Shown here: piece after piece, positions 9,786 to 19,016 of the stretch
Layout: each line of letters begins with the position of its first letter
How positions within the stretch are numbered: position 1 is the stretch's first letter
From: Magnetococcales bacterium
GTDB taxonomy: Bacteria > Pseudomonadota > Magnetococcia > Magnetococcales > JADFYX01
DNA: 33,993 nt
Assembly: GCA_015232405.1 (NCBI GenBank)
Contig: JADFZS010000057.1
Location: forward strand, 1-33,993
Direction: 5' to 3'
Notes under the pieces: model-generated
Database searches by the model: none
What the model was told of the DNA's origin: nothing
What the model saw: only the letters and a program-made list of their open reading frames with translations
Position numbers and translations under genes: made by a program

Positions 9786-11573
9786 ATGAAGACCCAACAT
9801 ATAAATGGGACAATTCTGGTAGTCGATGATGCCCATGAGAATATACAGATACTATATAAAATTCTTAAAAATGAGTATCAGGTTCTTTTTGCTACCAATG
9901 GCAAAGATGCCATTAAAAGTGCCATGGCAAAAAAGCCGGATATTATTCTTTTGGATATCGTTATGCCCGGTATGGATGGTCTTGAAGTGTGTAAGGCCTT
10001 ACAGGAGAACTCCACTACTGTGGATATTCCGGTGATTTTTATCACGGGGAAAAATGATATTGAGACAGAGACAAAAGGGTTTGCTTGTGGGGCAGTTGAC
10101 TTTATCACCAAACCCATAAACCCCACTGTTGTGCGAGCTAGAGTACAGACACATATTATCATTAAAAAACAGAGAGACTCTCTGGAAAACAGTAACGCCC
10201 AGCTGATCAGGGAGATTCAAGAGCGCAAAAAATTGGAAGATCAACTCCGTAAACAGGCAGAGTTTGACTCTCTAACCACCCTACCCAACAGAAAACTATT
10301 TCAAGACCGTTTAGGCCAGGCCATCTTACTGGCACAAAGAACATTAAAACCAATTGCTCTTATGTTTATTGATCTGGACCGCTTTAAAGGGATCAACGAC
10401 ACCCTTGGTCATGATGCAGGTGATGAACTGCTGATTGAGGCAGCCAATAGGCTCAGTAGATCTGTGCGCAAATCAGATACCGTGGCCCGTTTTGGCGGTG
10501 ACGAATTTACCGTTATCCTACCCCAGATAGAGCACACCTCCATGGTTGATCTGGTGGCACGAAAAATATTGGAGCAGATGCGCCTACCTTTTCGCCTGAA
10601 AAAACAGAATGTCACCATCTCCAGCAGTATTGGTATTTCCATCTATCCATCCGATGGTGTAACCATAGAAGAGCTACTTAAAAATGCTGATAGTGCCATG
10701 TATCAAGCCAAGGAGTCGGGGCGCAATAATTTAAAATTCTATTCAATGGAGACCAACCAAAAAATCCATAAACAGTTGCAACTAGAGGTTGAGATACACA
10801 ACGCCCTTTTAAATGGTGAATTTTTTCTCGACTTTCAGCCAAAGATAAAACTTACAACAAGCAAGATCACAGGTATGGAGGCATTGGTCCGTTGGGATCA
10901 TCCCGAAGATGGCATTCTGTCGCCCAATGAATTTATCCCTATTGCAGAAAAAACCGGGGGCATTATCCAGATTGATGCCTGGGTTCTTAACTCTGCCTGT
11001 TCCCAGGCTGAAAAGTGGTTGAGAAATGGGTTTGCTGATCTAAAACTGGCGGTTAACATATCTGCCCTCCATTTTCGTGAAGATGGCGCACTGATAAAAT
11101 TGGTTGAAGAGACCCTTAAAAAAACCGGCTTTCCTGCTGACCGATTGGAGTTGGAGATCACAGAGAGCATGATGGTTAACAACTGGGATAGAGCGGTAAC
11201 CATACTTAACAAACTGCAAAGCCTGGGTATAACAATCTATATGGATGACTTTGGAACCGGGTATTCATCTCTCTCCATGTTAAAACATCTACCTATTCAA
11301 GCCCTTAAAATTGACCGCTCTTTTATCCACAGTCTAGAGCATGACAACAAAAACAAGGCATTTATAGCCGCAATAATATCCATGGCAAAACAGCTTGATA
11401 TAACAGTCATAGCCGAGGGGGTGGAGAGCCAAGAGCAGTTACAGATTTTAAAAAATCATGGGGGAACAGAGGTGCAGGGTTTTTTCTTCTCCCCTCCCCT
11501 TGGTTCAAAAGCATTTTTAAAACTTTTACAGGGGCAGATACCATTTGGTATGCAGAATAAATTTGCCCAATAA
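9786..11573 (+). CDS. REC-GGDEF-EAL response regulator (c-di-GMP synthesis/breakdown)
   Basis: The 595-residue protein has a receiver (LVVDDAHEN, Asp57 in LLDIVMPGMDG, Lys in ITKPINP), a GGDEF domain with intact GGDEF at 237-241 and an I-site RKSD five residues before it, and an EAL domain. The EAL domain keeps EAL at 365-367 (MEALVRW), the Glu of ITESMM, the DDFGTGYSS loop, the Lys of ALKIDRSF and AEGVES. Both halves therefore look catalytically competent, so the net direction cannot be predicted; phosphorylation of the receiver probably sets it. AGGAG precedes the ATG. The 80 bases upstream hold no clear promoter, so it may be cotranscribed with the hybrid kinase, whose HPt is the obvious phosphodonor candidate. 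Confidence 0.94.
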   Translation: MKTQHINGTILVVDDAHENIQILYKILKNEYQVLFATNGKDAIKSAMAKKPDIILLDIVMPGMDGLEVCKALQENSTTVDIPVIFITGKNDIETETKGFACGAVDFITKPINPTVVRARVQTHIIIKKQRDSLENSNAQLIREIQERKKLEDQLRKQAEFDSLTTLPNRKLFQDRLGQAILLAQRTLKPIALMFIDLDRFKGINDTLGHDAGDELLIEAANRLSRSVRKSDTVARFGGDEFTVILPQIEHTSMVDLVARKILEQMRLPFRLKKQNVTISSSIGISIYPSDGVTIEELLKNADSAMYQAKESGRNNLKFYSMETNQKIHKQLQLEVEIHNALLNGEFFLDFQPKIKLTTSKITGMEALVRWDHPEDGILSPNEFIPIAEKTGGIIQIDAWVLNSACSQAEKWLRNGFADLKLAVNISALHFREDGALIKLVEETLKKTGFPADRLELEITESMMVNNWDRAVTILNKLQSLGITIYMDDFGTGYSSLSMLKHLPIQALKIDRSFIHSLEHDNKNKAFIAAIISMAKQLDITVIAEGVESQEQLQILKNHGGTEVQGFFFSPPLGSKAFLKLLQGQIPFGMQNKFAQ

Positions 11574-11634
11574 ACTGTGGATATGAGCCTTAGAAAATAG
11601 TGCTAAAAAAGGTGATGACCGAGGAACAATTGAC

Positions 11635-13095
11635 ATGCAAAATACAAATGTTAATCAAGTTGAAAATATTTACGAACATCCGATAAAGCCCATTGAAACC
11701 CGTATCGCCATTAGTGCACTGCTTGAGACATCTCTTGAGCCACTGCCCCTACAAAAACAGCTTACCCACGCCTTGGATATAATACTCAGTATCTCTTGGC
11801 TATCGGTAGAATATAAAGGCTCCATATATCTGCTAAATGAGGAGAGTGGTAAGTTGGAGTTAACAGCCCAACGTTTTTTAAACAAAAACATGCTGGCTAA
11901 ATGTGCTGTTTTGGATATTGGCGAGTGTCTCTGCGGTATGGCAGCCCAAACCAGAGAGATAGTATTTAAAAGCTGTATAGATAATGACCACACAATCCAT
12001 TTTGATGGTATTAATGAACATGGTCACTTTTGTATCCCACTTTTACGCAGAGATCGTCTGTTGGGAGTGTTGAATCTCTATGTACCACACAATCATCAAC
12101 GCACACTCGAAGAGGATGCCGTACTCTCCACCATTGGCAACACCCTTGCCAGTATAATTGAGAGCCGATATGTGGAGAACGCTTTAGAAAAAGAGCGTCA
12201 TTTTATCGCAACAGTTTTGGACACCACATCTGCATTGGTAGCTGTTTTATCCCTTGATGGGCGTATTGAGCAGATCAACCGGGCCTATGAACAGTTAAGT
12301 GGCTACCCCATAGCTGCAGCGGTAGGACAGATGTTGTGGGACCCTGTTGTTACCATAGAAGAAGACGCAAAATGTATGAAAGATCATATCCTAAATACCG
12401 TATCAAACCAAAACCCCAATGTATGTGAGAGTCAATGTAAAACTGTAGATGGAAAGATACGTATTATCTCCTGGGCCAATACCGCATTGGTTGATATCAA
12501 CGGTAAAATAAAAAACATCATTGCCACAGGTATTGATGTTACCCGCCATCGCGAGGCAGAAAAAAAACTGGAACAGCTCGCCCACTACGACTCCCTGACC
12601 AAGCTACCCAACCGTTATCTTTTCACTGAGCTACTCTGCCAGACAATACTACGCACCAGACGCAATAAAGGTCGTCTGGCTGTCCTGTTTATGGACCTGG
12701 ACCGTTTTAAAGATGTCAACGATAGGTTGGGACACGATATCGGTGATCTATTGTTGGTTGAAGTTGCCAAACGTATTCGTAATCTTTTGCGAATCAACGA
12801 TATTGTTGCCCGTTTGGGTGGTGATGAGTTTACTATAATATTGAGTGATGATGGACCGACGGTGGAAAATATTAAACTCGTTGGGCATAAAATCATCCAC
12901 GCCTTACAACAGCCTTTCAACATACAACAACACATCTGTAAAATAGGTTCCAGCATTGGTATTAGCAGATATCCAGAAGATGGCAACAGTTCTGAAATTT
13001 TGATTAAAAAAGCAGATATCGCCATGTATGCCGTAAAAAACAGTGGGCGAAATCAGTTTCTTCTCTACTCCCCTAGCATGGGAACTGAAGTTTAG
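11635..13095 (+). CDS. GAF-PAS-GGDEF diguanylate cyclase
   Basis: The 486-residue soluble protein has a GAF domain (about 20-180), a PAS domain with PAC end (about 190-310, ending VTRHREAEKK) and a GGDEF domain with intact GGDEF at 395-399. RIND five residues before that motif fits the RxxD I-site. No EAL domain follows; the gene stops after the GGDEF domain. It should make c-di-GMP in response to a small ligand or redox cue sensed by GAF/PAS; the cue is unknown. GAGGA precedes the ATG. It lies 61 bases after the REC-GGDEF-EAL gene and its stop is three bases from the stop of the convergent glycosyltransferase gene. Confidence 0.93.
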   Translation: MQNTNVNQVENIYEHPIKPIETRIAISALLETSLEPLPLQKQLTHALDIILSISWLSVEYKGSIYLLNEESGKLELTAQRFLNKNMLAKCAVLDIGECLCGMAAQTREIVFKSCIDNDHTIHFDGINEHGHFCIPLLRRDRLLGVLNLYVPHNHQRTLEEDAVLSTIGNTLASIIESRYVENALEKERHFIATVLDTTSALVAVLSLDGRIEQINRAYEQLSGYPIAAAVGQMLWDPVVTIEEDAKCMKDHILNTVSNQNPNVCESQCKTVDGKIRIISWANTALVDINGKIKNIIATGIDVTRHREAEKKLEQLAHYDSLTKLPNRYLFTELLCQTILRTRRNKGRLAVLFMDLDRFKDVNDRLGHDIGDLLLVEVAKRIRNLLRINDIVARLGGDEFTIILSDDGPTVENIKLVGHKIIHALQQPFNIQQHICKIGSSIGISRYPEDGNSSEILIKKADIAMYAVKNSGRNQFLLYSPSMGTEV

Positions 13096-13098
13096 CTT

Positions 13099-13875
13099 CT
13101 AAACCATATGCCAGTTTTTTTTGATATAGGGGATCATATCTAGCTGGTGGGGTTTGGGTAGACCTCCAAAATCTATCATTTTTATCCCTTCTGCCGGATG
13201 GGCCGGAACTTGAAAAATATCGCTGAATTTTTTACATATCCAGATAGGTGGCTTGTTACCACCAGGTGGCACAAACCAGATATCATTATCTGTTAGCTCA
13301 AAACCCGCCAATGGCTCGGAATTATCAACATTGGTAAATTGAAATTTAAAATTCTTTTTTAAATCTGGATATTTTTCATCTATATATTGCACATCTTTTA
13401 GCTGGGGTCCTATCCAAACCTGATCACCCCCCTCTCTATTTTGCAGATCTTTATAGGTAGCCATAAATCTGTGATAGATATCTGCTAATGCAGCAGTCTT
13501 GAAAATCATCAACGATGAGCTAAATTTATTACCCAGCCACTCCACCGCATCACTGACACAGGTTATCTGCGCCCCACTCTCAACAGCTTCAATTATCTCA
13601 TCATCAAAACTTTTTAAAATTACAATGTCGATGTCAAGATAGAGGTTCCAACCATCTACCATTTCCGGGTCAAACAGCAGTACCTTGTTCCACCATCCGG
13701 TTAGTCGGACTTTTGGTTTTATGGGAGTTATAAAATCAGCTAGCTGTTCTGGCCTGTCAGTGAGGCAGTACGGGGTAACATCCAACTTTGATAGTTTGCA
13801 AAACTGGCTTATCAACTTTTCTGCATAGATCATCTGATATTTATCGGTGCAAACCGTTAATAAATTTATTTTCAT
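13099..13875 (-). CDS. Putative GT-A fold glycosyltransferase
   Basis: The 258-residue protein opens with a short strand (INLLTVCTD) and carries a DxD-type motif in LYLDIDIVIL (about residues 78-87), as in metal-dependent GT-A glycosyltransferases that draw on a nucleotide sugar. WWNKVLLF upstream and GGDQVWIGP further on resemble small GT8-like enzymes. No signal peptide or membrane span is seen, so it is probably cytosolic. It is the last gene of a three-gene run: its start is 50 bases after the gspF-like stop. Possible acceptors are a pilin-like protein or a surface glycan; neither is shown. The ribosome site is weak. The exact family is uncertain, but the DxD context supports the general call. 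Confidence 0.7.
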   Translation of the reverse strand: MKINLLTVCTDKYQMIYAEKLISQFCKLSKLDVTPYCLTDRPEQLADFITPIKPKVRLTGWWNKVLLFDPEMVDGWNLYLDIDIVILKSFDDEIIEAVESGAQITCVSDAVEWLGNKFSSSLMIFKTAALADIYHRFMATYKDLQNREGGDQVWIGPQLKDVQYIDEKYPDLKKNFKFQFTNVDNSEPLAGFELTDNDIWFVPPGGNKPPIWICKKFSDIFQVPAHPAEGIKMIDFGGLPKPHQLDMIPYIKKNWHMV

Positions 13876-13925
13876 GTATAGCGCTCTAATGCTTTTTGTT
13901 ACCTAAAAACCGCCAAAACCAGATT

Positions 13926-15149
13926 TTATGGTATCAATCCAACCTGACCGACAATGTTATAGATAGGTATAAATACCGAGAAGATAATCCAGATCAACAT
14001 GATACCCATAACCATGGTAAGTATCGGCTCTATCATACCCTGAATTTTATTTACACTATCCTGCACCTCACGATCTAAAAAATAACTGGCATTCATCAGT
14101 GCTGAAGAGAACTGTCCCCCCTCCTCTCCAGCCTCCATGAGCTTGGGTAAAGGGGGAGGAAAGACATCTGCCTCACGAAATGCCGAGCTTAAGGAGTTGC
14201 CGTTTGAAACCTGACTGATGACACTATGTAAACGTCTTATAATCTCACGGTTATTACTTAATTTGATATTTAAATTGATGGCCTCTAATATCGGTACTCC
14301 TGCGCTATACATCATGGAAAAATTGCTGGAAAAACGGATGAGAAAAATTTTGTACATCAGTGGACCAAAAAACCAAAATTTAAGCTTGAGACGGTCCACT
14401 TTAAGATGGGTTAAAGGGCTTCGCAAACATAACAAACGGATGATCAACCAGAGAGAAAAAGGAGATAGCAGCAACATCCACCACCAGTTAACCAAAAAAT
14501 CGGAAAAAGATAACAATGCCCTGGTAATTAACGGTATATCCTGTTTCATCATACCAAGAAAGCTCATTAGCTGTGGGACGATAAATATCATCATAAAAAG
14601 GCCAACAGACAAAATTATTATACCGGTTAAAATCGGGTAACGAATAGCCTGGGCCGCCTTGGATTTTATCTCATCTTCCCACTTGAGGTTCTGCCCTAAA
14701 CCTTGAAAAATCTCCACCAACTCTCCGGTACGCTCACCTACTTTAACCATATTTGCTATTGATATGGGAATAACTGGGGAGTGGGACTCCAAGGCATCAG
14801 AAAAACTTACTCCGTTGGTGATATCAGCCAAAATTGAGGTGATTATCTCTTTTAGTTGTGGTGATTCTGTGCTCTCTTGCACACCTACAAGAGCTACGGG
14901 TATTGAGTTGCCAGCAGCCAACATCTGCTCCATATGGATACAGAATAGAATCAAACTTTTCCGCTCTATACTTCTGTTTACCCAAAAACGTAGACCACTC
15001 AGAGAGCCACCCTGCTTAAATTTATGGCTAATGAGAATCAGACCTAAATTTGTCAGACGTATCTCAAGATCATGCTCATTGTCCGCCTTAAGCCAACCGT
15101 TGCGAATGGAACCGTGACAATCAGATGCCTTATAATAGTAATGCGGCAT
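13926..15149 (-). CDS. Type II secretion / type IV pilus inner-membrane platform protein (GspF/PilC family)
   Basis: The 407-residue protein has the family's paired T2SSF domains: the first carries GERTGELVEIF and the second EAGEEGGQFSSAL. Hydrophobic segments lie at about 170-197, 215-240 and 372-400, the usual three-span topology. The N-terminus (YYYKASDCHG, GWLKADNE) matches the cytoplasmic start of GspF/PilC proteins. The family forms the inner-membrane core around which the hexameric ATPase drives pilus or pseudopilus assembly. AAAGGAG precedes the ATG, and the gene starts 12 bases after the gspE-like stop. No pilin, secretin or prepilin peptidase gene is in view, so secretion and pilus roles cannot be separated. 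Confidence 0.92.
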   Translation of the reverse strand: MPHYYYKASDCHGSIRNGWLKADNEHDLEIRLTNLGLILISHKFKQGGSLSGLRFWVNRSIERKSLILFCIHMEQMLAAGNSIPVALVGVQESTESPQLKEIITSILADITNGVSFSDALESHSPVIPISIANMVKVGERTGELVEIFQGLGQNLKWEDEIKSKAAQAIRYPILTGIIILSVGLFMMIFIVPQLMSFLGMMKQDIPLITRALLSFSDFLVNWWWMLLLSPFSLWLIIRLLCLRSPLTHLKVDRLKLKFWFFGPLMYKIFLIRFSSNFSMMYSAGVPILEAINLNIKLSNNREIIRRLHSVISQVSNGNSLSSAFREADVFPPPLPKLMEAGEEGGQFSSALMNASYFLDREVQDSVNKIQGMIEPILTMVMGIMLIWIIFSVFIPIYNIVGQVGLIP

Positions 15150-15161
15150 GATTTACTCCTT

Positions 15162-17900
15162 TTAGTTTTGCCGAGTATGGGAGGAAATATCCAAAACACG
15201 GGAAACCTCCTCAAGAGTTGTATCACCAGCAAGTACACGGGAAAAACCATCATCTACCATGGAGCGAAATCCCTTGGAGTGGGCAAGATCTTTAAATGCA
15301 GTATGGGACGCCCCCTTAAAGACCAGATCATCAAAATCTTCGTCTACCAGCAAAACCTCCATTAAAGGAAGGCGACCTTTATAACCAGAACCATAACACT
15401 TATCACAACCTACAGGTCGGGCAATTTGTAAACCCTCACCCATCTCAACCCCTAGCATTTTTGCTTCCGGGCTTTGCATTGGCTCTAATGTTCTACAGTT
15501 TGCGCAGAGTTTACGTACCAACCTCTGTGACAGGATACTGTTGATATTTCCTGAAATAATATCACTGGTAACACCAAGGTTTACCATACGAGGCAAAGCA
15601 CCCAAAGTTGAGTTGGCATGTAAGGTGGTAAAAACCATATGACCTGTCATTGCAGCTTGCAGTGACATATTAGCGGTCTCTCTGTCGTGGACCTCACCTA
15701 CCAAGATAATATCAGGGTCCTGCCACAACAACGCCCTGATACCCACCGCATAATCCAGACCTGCCTCATGGTTGATGGAGGTTTGCAAAATTGTAGACAT
15801 GGGATATTCAACAGGATCCTCCATGGTCATGATATTTACCCCCTCTTTGTTGAGGTGGCTGAGCATGGAGTAAAGAGTCGTGGTTTTTCCGCTGCCTGTT
15901 GGGCCAGTAACCAGCACCAATCCACCGGGTCGCTTTAACAGTGTATACATTGCATGGAGATTATGGGGGGAGACCCCAAGCTCATCTAGAGAGCGTATCT
16001 CCTGGGAGAGATCCAACACCCGCAAGACAATATTTTCACCGTTGATTGTTGGCTGAATCGAGACACGAAAATTGACCACTTTGCCCAGATAGGGAAAAGA
16101 GATCTGTCCGGTTTGCGGTAGACGGGTTTCGGCGATATTGATATTACCCATAACCTTGATACGGACCACCAAACTTGCCAGCAACTTTTTATGCACACTA
16201 TATATTTGATGTAAAATTCCATCTATCCGGTAGCGTATGCGCAAAAAACCGGCTGTGGGACCGAGATGGATATCAGAGGCGTTGCGCTTAACCGCATCAT
16301 GGAGCAGAGCATCAACCAGGCGTACCATGGGATGGCTAAATGTCTCCTCGGCAATAATACCGAGATCATCCAACTCCACCTCACCAGTTTCAAGCTCCCG
16401 CAACACCCCTTCAACTGATAGCGCACTGGCATATAACCTATCAATAGCCCCGGTTATGTCCAGCTCACCAGCCAACAGTGGTTTTATCTGTACTCCTGCT
16501 TTTTGTTGGGAGAGTAGATAGTCGAGGGCAGCAACATTCATGGGGTTGGACATGGCAACTGTTAATACCTGGGTCGCCTCGTCAAATAGTAGCGGCAGAA
16601 TGCTGTGTTGCTGGGCAAAACTCTTGGTCACCAACGCCAAAGCTTCAGGCTGGGGCAGTACCTCAGTTAAATCCACACTCTCATGTTTCAACAGCTCAGC
16701 TAAGGTCTCTCGCACCTCTTTTTCTGCAACCAACCCCATATCAATGAGCACTCTACCCAGGGTACGATCGCCACTTCTCTGTTCGGTAAGGGCTGCTTGT
16801 AGTTGATCTTGACTGAGAAGTTTTTTCTCAATCAATACATCACCCAAACGGCGAACGGTAACTGTCTCCCCTTTTTCAACAGGTTCTTCTGGGGTGTCGG
16901 ATTCACTACTTTGGAAAAATTTCACCCAGCGTTTAAATATATTGCTGGAGTAGTATTGAAGCTCCTCTGGTCTGCCGTATTGGTTTTTTGGTGGACGTTT
17001 TAAAAGTAAATGACCAAACAGAAGCTCTGCATTAGCCCCCGACTCATGACTTTGTAAACCAAATTTATTTTGTAAAAGTTTCTTATCAATAATTGTACAG
17101 TGCACCCCATCATTAAACTGTAGAACATGTGACAGGGTGTCATATTGTGACTGGTTGGCCACAAGAAAGATATTCAACTGCTCATCAGGGCGCAAAAGAC
17201 GCAGACTTAAAAGATAACTTTTTGTCCGTACTATCTCCTGACGAATATATTTGCTAAGAGCATTTTCATTATTTACCGCAATGGGAGTTTTGCGGCTTAT
17301 TACGGTTCTACCCTCTTCAAAAAAAGTCTGCCGTAGGCCGTCAATATGGATGGTAACCAAGAGTGCATGTACAGCTTTTTTGGAAATTCCGTGGAGCAAC
17401 CTACGACTTAATAGTTGCAGAGACCAGATTCCTGCCAATGGTGACTTATAATTTAGCAGAATCTGTATCCATTTGGAGATCATATCTGGATTGCTTAATC
17501 CAGAATAGAGAATTCTCTCCTGTTTTTTCTCTCCTCGTCCTTGATGTACAGCTTGCCGATATGTGGTGGCATTGAAAAGCCGCTCCAAACGTCTTTTTAA
17601 AACCAAGCGTCGATCTTCACCATATAGGGGGGGAATTGTCTCTCTGCGCAATCCCTCTTCAACAACATCCACCAGAACAAAAATAGGTGACATGAAAGAG
17701 CTTTGACGCTCCATCTCTTCATTAAAAAAAATTTCACCCTCCTTTGTGTTGGGAAAGTGACCAATGAGTTCAAATTGACAACCATTTCGCCAGTAGTAAA
17801 AAAGCAGACCATGCTCAGAGATCATTAACAAACGTGATGTCTGCTTTCTTTCTGGCAAAAAATCCTTGATGTATTTATCGAATAAACTTTGTAATTCCAT
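15162..17900 (-). CDS. GspE/PilB-family assembly ATPase with MshEN-like domain and long N-terminal region
   Basis: From the ATG at 17900 the protein has 912 residues, against about 500-570 for usual GspE/PilB; an in-frame TTG at 17909 is a less likely start. Residues 1-345 form an extra region I could not assign firmly; stretches such as LLVTIHIDGLRQ recall actin-like PilM/GspL-type partners (weak). An MshEN-like domain follows: motif one at 351-374 fits RLGxxL..L..AL..Q except Lys for the Gly at position 10, and motif two at about 380-403 is less conserved. The ATPase has Walker A GPTGSGKT at 666-673 and a Walker B region reading VGEVHDRETA, with His738 where GEIRD has Arg. A CxxC pair (Cys799/802, Cys832/835) forms the zinc module. 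The enzyme should power pseudopilus or pilus assembly. It heads an operon with gspF. Confidence 0.9.
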   Translation of the reverse strand: MELQSLFDKYIKDFLPERKQTSRLLMISEHGLLFYYWRNGCQFELIGHFPNTKEGEIFFNEEMERQSSFMSPIFVLVDVVEEGLRRETIPPLYGEDRRLVLKRRLERLFNATTYRQAVHQGRGEKKQERILYSGLSNPDMISKWIQILLNYKSPLAGIWSLQLLSRRLLHGISKKAVHALLVTIHIDGLRQTFFEEGRTVISRKTPIAVNNENALSKYIRQEIVRTKSYLLSLRLLRPDEQLNIFLVANQSQYDTLSHVLQFNDGVHCTIIDKKLLQNKFGLQSHESGANAELLFGHLLLKRPPKNQYGRPEELQYYSSNIFKRWVKFFQSSESDTPEEPVEKGETVTVRRLGDVLIEKKLLSQDQLQAALTEQRSGDRTLGRVLIDMGLVAEKEVRETLAELLKHESVDLTEVLPQPEALALVTKSFAQQHSILPLLFDEATQVLTVAMSNPMNVAALDYLLSQQKAGVQIKPLLAGELDITGAIDRLYASALSVEGVLRELETGEVELDDLGIIAEETFSHPMVRLVDALLHDAVKRNASDIHLGPTAGFLRIRYRIDGILHQIYSVHKKLLASLVVRIKVMGNINIAETRLPQTGQISFPYLGKVVNFRVSIQPTINGENIVLRVLDLSQEIRSLDELGVSPHNLHAMYTLLKRPGGLVLVTGPTGSGKTTTLYSMLSHLNKEGVNIMTMEDPVEYPMSTILQTSINHEAGLDYAVGIRALLWQDPDIILVGEVHDRETANMSLQAAMTGHMVFTTLHANSTLGALPRMVNLGVTSDIISGNINSILSQRLVRKLCANCRTLEPMQSPEAKMLGVEMGEGLQIARPVGCDKCYGSGYKGRLPLMEVLLVDEDFDDLVFKGASHTAFKDLAHSKGFRSMVDDGFSRVLAGDTTLEEVSRVLDISSHTRQN

Positions 17901-18137
17901 AGAATCCAACCAAAAAATTTGCTGTACTTTAAAAAGCTACGATAATACGAAAGACAGGTAAAAACAGTACAATACCGATCAACTTTACTCTAAAGCAGCA
18001 ATTCAAACAACTATTGCTTAAAGCTTTTGTTAATTATCTCAATTTATGGACATCTGGGTTGGAAATAAGAGATAATAATCGGCAATATCACACCTGGGAA
18101 ATAACAGAGACAAAAAAAGTTTTTTAATGGTAAATCT

Positions 18138-18947
18138 ATGAAAATTATCTATGCAGGTTGTAACTTTTTTTCTTCTGTTTTAGATGAGATATTGGCAAAC
18201 CCCAAATGTGAACTTCTCTACTGTCTCACTGACAGTGAAAAAATTGAGGGAAAAACCGTTGCCAAACTATGTAAGCTTCATGATATTCCGCTGCACTCCG
18301 ACGGCTGGTCCAAGGATCTTATCAATACAATCAACGCATTTAATGCCGATCTATTCATCACAGCAGCCTATCCATATCTGGTTCCGGTAAACAGTTTAAA
18401 CTGTACCCACTGCATCAATATTCATCCCAGCCTGCTGCCCATGGGTCGGGGAGCAAATCCACTGCCCAACCTGGTTACTGAGTATCCGCAATTTTCTGGG
18501 CTAACCATACACACCATGAACAGTAAATTTGATGAGGGAGATATTATTGTATCAGCCCCCATAGCCATAGATGATAATGATAATTTTGATAGTTTAGCTA
18601 TGAAAATGTTTGTTGGGGCACCTAAATTACTCAACCAATTTTTGGCAGGTTATCCAGATGTCATCAACAACGCCCAGCCCCAAACAGGTGGCGAGTATTG
18701 GCCCTGCTGTTCTGCTGAAGAGAGGACCATCGATTGGCATATGGGAGTTGATGATATTTTATACATGTATAAAAAATATGGCTATACCGGTGTGATATTT
18801 CCCTTTGCTGATGGTGTGCAAATTGAGACCACAAATATAATTGCCGTCCATTCCAGCCATAACTACCCAAGCGGGGAGATAGTTATGGATGGGGGAAAAT
18901 TTATATATGTGGCTGTCTGGGATGGCCTTGTGAGAATATGGCTATAG
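18138..18947 (+). CDS. Formyltransferase-family protein (possible sugar N-formyltransferase)
   Basis: The 269-residue protein has the fold signature of 10-formyl-tetrahydrofolate-dependent formyltransferases: an N-terminal strand (IIYAGCNFF), the catalytic INIHPSLLP with Asn94 and His96, and Asp135 in FDEGDII. These match the Asn-His-Asp set of GART and methionyl-tRNA formyltransferase. The C-terminal part (from about 195, TIDWHMG) resembles a shortened formyl_trans_C domain. At 269 residues it is shorter than methionyl-tRNA formyltransferase (about 310) and has GRGANPL in place of the tRNA enzyme's WRGAAP, so fmt is unlikely. Sugar N-formyltransferases acting on nucleotide amino sugars (ArnA-N, WbtJ/VioF type) are the closer idea. 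It is transcribed away from gspE and followed by holA. No clear ribosome site is seen. Confidence 0.75.
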   Translation: MKIIYAGCNFFSSVLDEILANPKCELLYCLTDSEKIEGKTVAKLCKLHDIPLHSDGWSKDLINTINAFNADLFITAAYPYLVPVNSLNCTHCINIHPSLLPMGRGANPLPNLVTEYPQFSGLTIHTMNSKFDEGDIIVSAPIAIDDNDNFDSLAMKMFVGAPKLLNQFLAGYPDVINNAQPQTGGEYWPCCSAEERTIDWHMGVDDILYMYKKYGYTGVIFPFADGVQIETTNIIAVHSSHNYPSGEIVMDGGKFIYVAVWDGLVRIWL

Positions 18948-19016
18948 ATCATATACGTTATATCAACATAATTGAAACATTTCCGGCAGCTAAAAAAAGT
19001 GGCATAATTTACCCTT

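Noticed and set aside
14218..14640. A 140-codon plus-strand frame opposite the gspF-like gene
   Set aside because: It is fully antisense to a well-recognised GspF protein, has a composition like reversed codons and no ribosome site.
18972..19008. TTGAAA and CATAAT upstream of holA as a promoter
   Set aside because: The spacer is 25 bases, too long for a sigma-70 promoter; CATAAT alone is not enough.
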